Source: a virus | Direction: 5' to 3' (one strand) | IMG/VR virus record: IMGVR_UViG_3300020445_000091 | Coordinates: 1 to 22,131 of that record | DNA: 22,131 bases | In this document: one piece after another, positions 12,244 through 21,200 of the stretch | How the letters are laid out: each line of letters starts with the position of its first letter | Position numbering within the stretch: the first letter of the stretch is position 1 | The notes under the pieces: model-generated | Told to the model about the DNA's origin: nothing | The model's input: only the letters and a program-made list of their open reading frames with translations | Database searches by the model: none | Program-made: the position numbers and the translations under genes

Positions 12244-15200
12244 ATGCCGATTACGAAGAATATTAACGTCTCTGATAGGGTCGAAAATCAGTTACCTGAG
12301 TTTATTCGTCAGGAAGACAGACAATTAGTCAACTTCTTGTTTGAATATTATAAGTCTCAGGAAAAAACAGGTAGACCGTACGATATACTCAACAATTTAC
12401 TGAGATATCTTGATCTTGATAGTTACACCTCTGAAGAGTTATCAAGTTCAACTAAACTGCTGAACGAAATTGGTTTATATGACAAAAAGATAGAAGTTGA
12501 GGAAATAGACGGATTCCAGCGTCAGAATGGATCCTTGATGATCGATAATGAGGTAATTTACTACGAATCGGTTACTCGTGGTCCTGATGTCATCATTACT
12601 CCAGGAATTTCCTTTCCACAGTTTAATAAGAAGAAGCAACAGCTAGAAAACCCCTTTACACTGTTTGATGGTGTTGAAAACAACTTTCAACTAAGCTTTT
12701 TAGGTACTCCAGTCGCTCCTCCTTCAGCAGAGCACTTAATTGTGATTACCTACAACACAATGTTGGTGCCAGACGTAGATTACTTCATTGAAGGGTTTAA
12801 TATACGTTTTGATAGTCCACCTAGAGATAGAACTGGTGCAGATGATTCAGAATTCACTAGATTAACATATTTGGTCGGATATTCCGATCAAACCATCACT
12901 GTAACGGATTCTATTCCATATCAGGAGTGGCAAAACACAAAAGAGTATCCATTACGAGTAAATGGAAGTTCATACACCCCAACTTCCGAAATTGGACTAA
13001 TAATTAATAAAAATGGTCGTTTACAAGTCCCTTATGAGGATTTTACCGTTTTTGAAGATAGAGTTGTTTTCAAAAATGAAATTGGAGCTGCTGATGCTAT
13101 CCATATTAGGTCTGTTGAATATATTGCTCCTTCTTACGGTTCAGGAGCAACCGCAATTGCTAAGGTTGCTAATGATGGCACAATTGGGGCATTAATCCCT
13201 AAAGATGGTGGATCTAAGTACAGATTAGACTTTGCACCCAAAGTTACCATCACAAGTAACGATGGTAGAGGTTCAACTGCCAGATCTTTGATTGGTGGTA
13301 TTAAAGACATCAATTTAATCGATGGTGGTCAAGGATACAATTCATATAACCCTCCAATCCCAATTGTAGCGTCTCCAAACGATCCTAATGGAACTGCTGC
13401 ACAAATAAGTCTTACAGTTAACGATACTACTGGAATGGTCGATAGTTTGACCATTACTAACAGTGGTAGCGGTTATGACTTCATTCCAGCGATCTCATTT
13501 AAGAATCCTGGTGGAGCAATCATAACTCAACCAACAATTGACAGTGAAGGACGTGTTAACGTTGATACTATCACTGTTTCTACTATGGGTAGTGGATATA
13601 GTAATCCCCCTCTTGTTTATATCGATCAAGCACCTGATGGTGGTATTAATGCTCAAGCAATCGCTAAAATCAACCAGGATGGGCAAGTTTACGAAATTCA
13701 GATTACCAACCGTGGTAGAGGGTATCTGACCCCTCCTAGGACTAAAATAATCGATCCTATCGGTGCTCAGGTCTTAGACGTTACTGTAGCATCTGGATCA
13801 GTCACAAATATCGAAATGTTGACTGGTGGACAGGGATATACCGATGCACCTTCAGTTTATATTGTAGATGACAGAAAAGATGGATATGGAGTGCCAATTG
13901 GAGGTACAGGTGCTTTAGCACAAGCAACTATCTTTAATGGCGAAATAACAGACATTAATATCATTAATTTTGGTACTGGTTACTCTGAGACAGAACCTCC
14001 CAAGATATACATCGCAGAACCTCGTGCAGCAAGAGCATCGGTAGATGTTGGGTTTGATCAGGTTACTGGATTTGCTATTATCGAAGAAGGAGCAAATTAC
14101 TCTCCTAGTGCGTTTTTAGGATGTGCTAGAGGTGTATCTGGTCCTGTAGCTTACGATAACCTTCATAATGAGATATATGCTGGTGAAGCTGCTCTAAGAC
14201 AATCAAATCACCCAGCAGGGTCTTATGTAACCAATTTAGACTCTTTATTCATTAAAGAAGTCTTTGATAAGTTTAGAAGGCAGTATTTGCCTACTTTGGA
14301 TATTGATTTTTCCAAAGTTAACCCAGTACAGGTAATTAAGAATATTACCGACTTCTATATCTCCAAAGGAACCAAATTAGCAACTCAATACCTCTTTAAG
14401 ATTCTATTTGGTGAAGATGTTGATCTTTACTATCCAAAAGACGAAATTATAAGTCCATCTCATGCTACTTGGGTTGTAGACACTATTTTACGTGCTGAGT
14501 TAATAGAAGGTGATGCTGCAAACCTTATTGATTCTCAAATCAACCAATATGCTGATGAAGTAGACACTAGTGTTACCAATGCATCTGCGTTGATTGAAAA
14601 CGTCATTACCATTATTGAAGGTACTGATACCATCTATGAATTAGCAATATCCGAAGAAACCTTAGTTGGTAAGTTTATTATTCCATATAAGACTCGTCTT
14701 GTTGAGCCTCTTAGTCTAGACGGTCAAATCCTAACAGTTGACAGTACTATTGGATGGCCCGAGAGAAACGGTACTATAAGGGTCAATGATGAGGAAGAAG
14801 TCCAGTATAAGGAGAAGTCCCTAAACCAGTTCATAGAGTGTACTAGGTCTAAGAATGGAGTCGTTGAAGATTGGGATCCTGGTACCATAGTCCAGTCAGA
14901 CATCTATGTTTACGTTAATAGAGGTACTTCAACAGAATGTAAGTTAAGAGTGTTAGGTATCGCTGAAGCAGGTACTACAGTTCTTAATGATACTGGGTCA
15001 TATTACCTTCAAGGAGATAAACTAAAGGTAGCAAACCTTGGATCTACTGCTGAAGAATTAAGACTTCAATCTTGGTTATACAACGTTAAGAAACTGATTC
15101 AGGTTAATAACATTACTCCTGGTGGTGTTAATAACCAGACTGCTACTGTAGTTTGTGATAACCCTCACGGTCTACTAGTTTCTGACCAAGTTACAATATA

Positions 15201-18200
15201 CGGTGCTAACCCTGTTGTATACAACGGCACATTCACTGTAACATCAAGAATTGATCAGTTTACATTCTCATATGTAATAGCAGTACCAACGGAGATAGTA
15301 CCTGGTGGTAATATCTTATTATCAGTTGACCTCAACAGAGGTAAATCTGATATCACATCCATTAATAAGGTTGTAAGTGAATTTACTACTAATATACAGA
15401 ATGCATTCTTCAACGATAACTATGTTTATGTTGCTGCTTCTGGTCTACCCAATTATAAGATTGGTCCTTTCACTGGGTCTGCTCTCATCCCAGGAAACCA
15501 AAGAAAACTCTTAAGATTCCCCAGACTAGTCCAGACAATCTCAGAACGTAAGACAGTTGATCCAGGAACACCTATCGGTGCTTGGATTAACGGTGTTTCT
15601 ATATGGTCTTACAAATCAAGAGAATTTATCCAATATGGTCCTTTAACATCTATCACTGTCACCAATTCAGGTATAGACTATGATGCTGGTGCTAAACCTA
15701 ATGTAGAGATTACAGGTGGTGGAGGAACAGGTGCTACTGCTGAGGTTATCGTTAATGGTAGTTTAGACTCCTTTGAGGTAACTGAGGGTGGATCTGGATA
15801 TACATTCTCACCACTAGTTTCTATTGTTGGTGGTAATGGTAGCGGTGCTACTGCACAGGCAGTTATTACTGGTGGTAGAGTAACAAGAATTCTAGTAGAG
15901 CAACCAGGTAAAAATTATACTACTCAACCCCTAGTGTCTATCACAGGTGGTGGCGGTAGCGGGGCAACTGCAACTGCTAACGTTAGAGGTACTATTCAGA
16001 GTGTTAACGTAACAAACTTTGGTAGTGGTTATACTTCACTTCCTTCTATTAAGGTTAACTCTGGTGAAGGTGCTCTAGCACAACCAATCGTTATTAATGG
16101 CAGAATAGTTTCTATCGCTATTATTAACTCTGGTGAATCATATACAACTGCACCTACTGTAATCATTAATGGTGATGGTTTCGGTGCTATTGCTAAAGCA
16201 ACTATTGGCACGATTGGAGAAGACAAAGGTCGTGTATTAGGAATAACTATCACCAACAAGGGTATTGGGTATACACAAGGTTTAACCACCGTTAGACTCG
16301 AAGCAGTGGGTCAATTAGCGACCTTTACACCTACTGTGTATCAGTGGAATAAGAACCTTGAATATGATCTTGACACTAAATTTGATAATGCAAGAGGTTA
16401 TGTATTCACTGGATATAACAACCAGTTTGGTGGTGAATATGCTCACCTATCAGATCCTAAGGAATTGAGATATGTTGTTGGTGACAACGTATTCCTAGAT
16501 CCTGTAACACAGACATTTAAAGAATTAGAATCTAACTATCAACACTCACCTATTATTGGTTGGGCGTTTGATGGTAACCCAATATATGGTCCTTATGGAT
16601 ACATTGATCCTACTGATGCAAATAGTGGTATCAGAAGGATGCGTACTTCCTTTAAATTAAAGACAAACGTTGTATATGATGAGATAACCAATCCTGACCC
16701 TGCTAGGGTAGATGGTCCTCCTATTTCAACATACCCTGCTGGTACCTTTGTTGATGACTACTATTATGATTTCCAGTCTGGTGACCTAGACAATTATAAT
16801 GGTCGTTTCTGTAAGACACCAGATTATCCAGATGGCACATATGCTTACTTTGTAACTATAGACGCTAGTGAATCAGGTCTTCCAGAATATCCATACATTT
16901 GTGGTCCTCAGTTTAACTCACTTCCAGATGACTGGAACTTCTCTCAGATAGCAACACAGGAGAATATTCCTGATGGTGTTGTCCGTTATAGAGATCCATA
17001 TACTGATGTTGATATCGATGTAGATCGTCAACCAAACCAAGAGGCAGATGTCTTTACTACTGAGATTGAAGGTTATCCTATAATCTTTGAAATACAAGAC
17101 TCTAATAATGATGGTTTGATTGATGCTAATGAGCAGCAAGAATTACTAGAGATGTCTGAAGAGGCAACTCTACAAATCTATGATTACTTCCCTAAAGTAT
17201 CAGAAGAGTCTAGAGTTGATATAGAAGTTGAGACAACTACACAGTTTGAGAATGCTCAGATAGATGGATTCGTTGTTGAGAACCCAGGTGAGTCTTATCA
17301 GGTCAATGATACCGTATTCTTCGATAATGAAGGTACTGGTGGATTTGGTGCATCTGCTCTTATTGAATCTGTACAAGGTCAAAGAATTATTGGTTATCAG
17401 AAAGAGATAATTGGTGACCGTCCTTACGGTGTAATTACCACTGCTGAAGGTCATGAATTAAGACAGCAAGATGAGATCATTGTAAACTCCCGTCCTGTTA
17501 TCGATAATACCAGTAAGATCTACAGAATGAAGGTTGTTGCTGGTGTTGAAAGAATTGATATTACTCAAGCAGGTACTGGATATAATCTTGACATTCCACC
17601 TACATTTGAATTGATTACTGCATCTGGTCAAGATGCTGAGTTATCTCTACAACTAGAAGGTACTGGTCAGATCAATGCTGTTAATATCATTAACTCTGGT
17701 AATGGATATGACGATGATAATCCTCCACAGATTAGAGTATCTCATCCACAGCAATTTAAGAAAACTCGTTATTGGTTAACTGAATATAAGGAAGCAGCTG
17801 GTCAAGTTACTATACATCACTCAATAACTACTGCACAACGTTATACTTACATTTGTGGTAGTGTGCTTGAGGCAGATGGTGATCAAGCAGCAATTCTTGC
17901 TAAATTTGATGACCTAGGCCAGCTTATCTGGGAAAGAGACTTAATCCCTGTTAATGGTGGTACTAAGAAGGCAGAATTCGTCAAGATGCATATTGATGAT
18001 GCTCCTGAGAATGATATCATATATGTTGTTGGTCAAAGTTATGATCCTAACAATTCACAGTATAATCCTGATGTTTGGTTAGGTAAGTATGAATCAGGGT
18101 TTAATAATGCAAATGCACCTGATGGTGTCTTACTATGGCAGAAGTCAATTGCAGGTATCTCAGGTCTTTCTAGAAGGGACTGGGTAACAGGAATAGACCT

Positions 18201-21200
18201 AGACCAAGATGGTCGTATTTACCTTTGTGGTTATACTGATAGTAACTCACCTGATCCTAACGATATGTGGGTTATTCAGTGTAGTATTGATGGTGACCTT
18301 GTAGAAAAACGTAAACTTGCTTCTGCTGATGATTCAGAAGAAATGCATCAAATTAAGTGGATCTCAGATGATAGATTCATGTTTGTTGGTGTAAATGACC
18401 AAAACGATGACTGTATCTTCGGTGTATTCTTCTATGATGGTGCAAACATTGAAATTGACTGGATTAGGCAAATTCCTACAGTTGGTGGATATGTAAGAGA
18501 CCCAAGATTTATTATTGACAATTATAATGATGTTGTACTGATTTGGAACGTTTATAACTCTGCTACTTCCAAATGGGAGAAAATACAGATTAATAAGTTC
18601 CCAGTTGCAACTGCTAACACTGCATGGACTTGGAGTAAGACAGTTACTATTTCTGGTAATGTAGATTCCATCAAACACGCTGGAATCAGTTTAGACGTGT
18701 TTGGTAACTATACATTAGTAACTGATATTATAGAATCTCAAAATCAAAGATATTCAGTAATTCATTACCTCAAGTATGATGGTACTGTAATTAAAGAGAC
18801 TAAAGTTGATGATACTGCTAATATTGGATTCCAGACTAAGTGGCATACTGTTGACAACTCTGGAGACTGTATTCTTGCTGTAGATCGTAGACAATCAGAT
18901 CAGATAGCATCATATCGTTTTAATAACGATACTGCTAGAGATGAGGATACTACTAAGCAGAATTTATCAACAATGGCATTCCATACTACTGCGAATGCAT
19001 GGGTTGATACATCTATTCAAAAGTTTGGTGTTGGATCACTTAAGTTAAGTGGTATCTGCCCCTTTAAACTTCCTGCTTTAAATCTTACTGGTAAGGAGTG
19101 GAGTTATAGAGCATGGTTCTCTATGGCAACTGCTCAACAGACTGCACAGAATACTAAACCATTATTCTTTGATATAACACCTGTTGCTGGTGATAGTATA
19201 CAAGTAGAATTGGATGGTGATAGCACTAGTGGTAACTATGAGAAGTTTGTTATTTACGTTAACTCAGTAGAAGTTGCTTCTTCTCCTGTTGCTACTAACT
19301 GGACTACATTTGGTGGTGCTGCATGGTGTCATGTAACTTTCCAGAAGAGAGAAGAGTCTCTTGGATTGTATCAGTATGAGATATTCTTAAATGGAAACCT
19401 AGTCTGTAACTATCAGTCTACATCTGATATTAGCGTTGCTGATGCAACCTTTGCTGGTAAGTATTCTGGTCCTAATTCAGGTAATTCATTCATTGGTTGG
19501 ATAGATGATCTTGTAGTTGATGATATTGCACCATATACTACTGCATATACTTTACCAGGAGAAGAGATTCCTGTTACTACATCTATTTCAGATTCTGCTT
19601 TAATCAAGTTTGATAGACTCCATGATAAGAGAGCATCTTATACTCTTACTGGAGTATCTAAGTGGTCAACTATAGAGTTTACTGATATTGAAACTCCTAC
19701 TACTTGGGCTGATCTGAACATATCTGCATTTAGTCCTTGGGATCTAGGTGCTGGTGGTCTTCAGATCTTGGATATGTCACAGGTTGCTGCAACCTTTATA
19801 CCTGGCACATATTCATTTACTACAACTAAGTCTGAGTATGCAACTAAGACTTCTACAGTTCCATCACCACTAGGTAAGACATTAGAGATTAGTGCTGACG
19901 TAATTAGTAAGTTCTATATTCGTGATGCTCTATATCAGAAGATTGATAATGTCCTTGAGTTTACATTTAACCAAGATGTTAAGTTAACTAAGGGTGCTAT
20001 CATACAACAATTTAATAGTGCTGGAGTTACTCAAGCATACGGCACAATCGTAAAAGTACCTGAGGGCACTTTACTTAATCCTGGATTCGGCAATAAGTAT
20101 CAAGTCGGTAAAATGTATGGTACATTTAACGATGATGACAGGTTTAGAACTGACGTTGCTGATGTAAACCAAATAGCAGGTCAATATTTCAATATTGATG
20201 AACCAGAGAGTCCTTGGCAAGCTGCTACAGTATATGCTCAAGGAGATAGAGTATACTATGATAAGAAGATATATGAAGCACTAGGTGCTGGTACATCTGG
20301 TACAATTCCACCAACTCATACTGCTGGTCAAGCAAGTGATGGTAATATAAACTGGGTATTCATTGATGATGCAGGTAAGTTTACTCTTGACCTAACACAA
20401 CATCCATATCCAATGCCACAATATCAGGGTGGTGATATGCCTGAGTGGGACAACAACCTATTATATGTTGTTGGTCAGAGAGTAAGACATAAGTTAAATG
20501 TATATGAGGTAGCAAGTGGTGGTGCTGGTGTATCTGGTACAACTGCTCCAGTTCATACTACTGGTGATGCTTCTGATGGAAGTGTAACTTGGACATTTAT
20601 ATCAACCTCTGAGCCTATCAGTGATTACGCTAGAAACCTAGGATATGACTTAGGTAACAACTATACAGTACAGATTATAGAGATACATCCTGGTTCACTA
20701 TACATCCCAGAAGATGTTATTAGTGTTAATGCTGGTAATATAACTGTTGCTGAAGATGAGAAGAGTGTAGTTGTTGGTGGATTAGCATCTGTTAAGAAGA
20801 TTCGTGTTACAGCACGTTTAGAGAAAGATATTATTAGGACTGCAACTGCTCGTACCAAGTACGTTTATTGCACATCAAATAGTGCTCATAACTTTGATGC
20901 TGGTAGTATTATCTTTACTGAAGGATTCACTGGTACACAGTTTAATGGATCATTCTTTATTGATCAGGTAATTGGATCTAGAGAGTATACATTTGGTATT
21001 AGAGATGTTGCTGTAAGTGACCCTGCATTTAATAACAATGCTATTAATAGTGTTAACATCTATGCCAAGCATCCAACATTAGAATTTACTAGAAATCATC
21101 AGTATGTCTTTGATGTATCTGATACTTCTAACTTCGGTTATTACCTATCATTCTCTCAGGATAACCAATACAAACTAGAATATTCATTTAACAATATTGA

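Noticed and set aside
13013-13729. Short + strand frames inside the giant gene
   Set aside because: They are in alternative frames of a clearly coding region and give Leu-rich translations without support.
20206-20600. Diversity-generating retroelement variable repeat
   Set aside because: The two similar units are ordinary protein duplications. No adenine-specific differences, template repeat or reverse transcriptase is visible.
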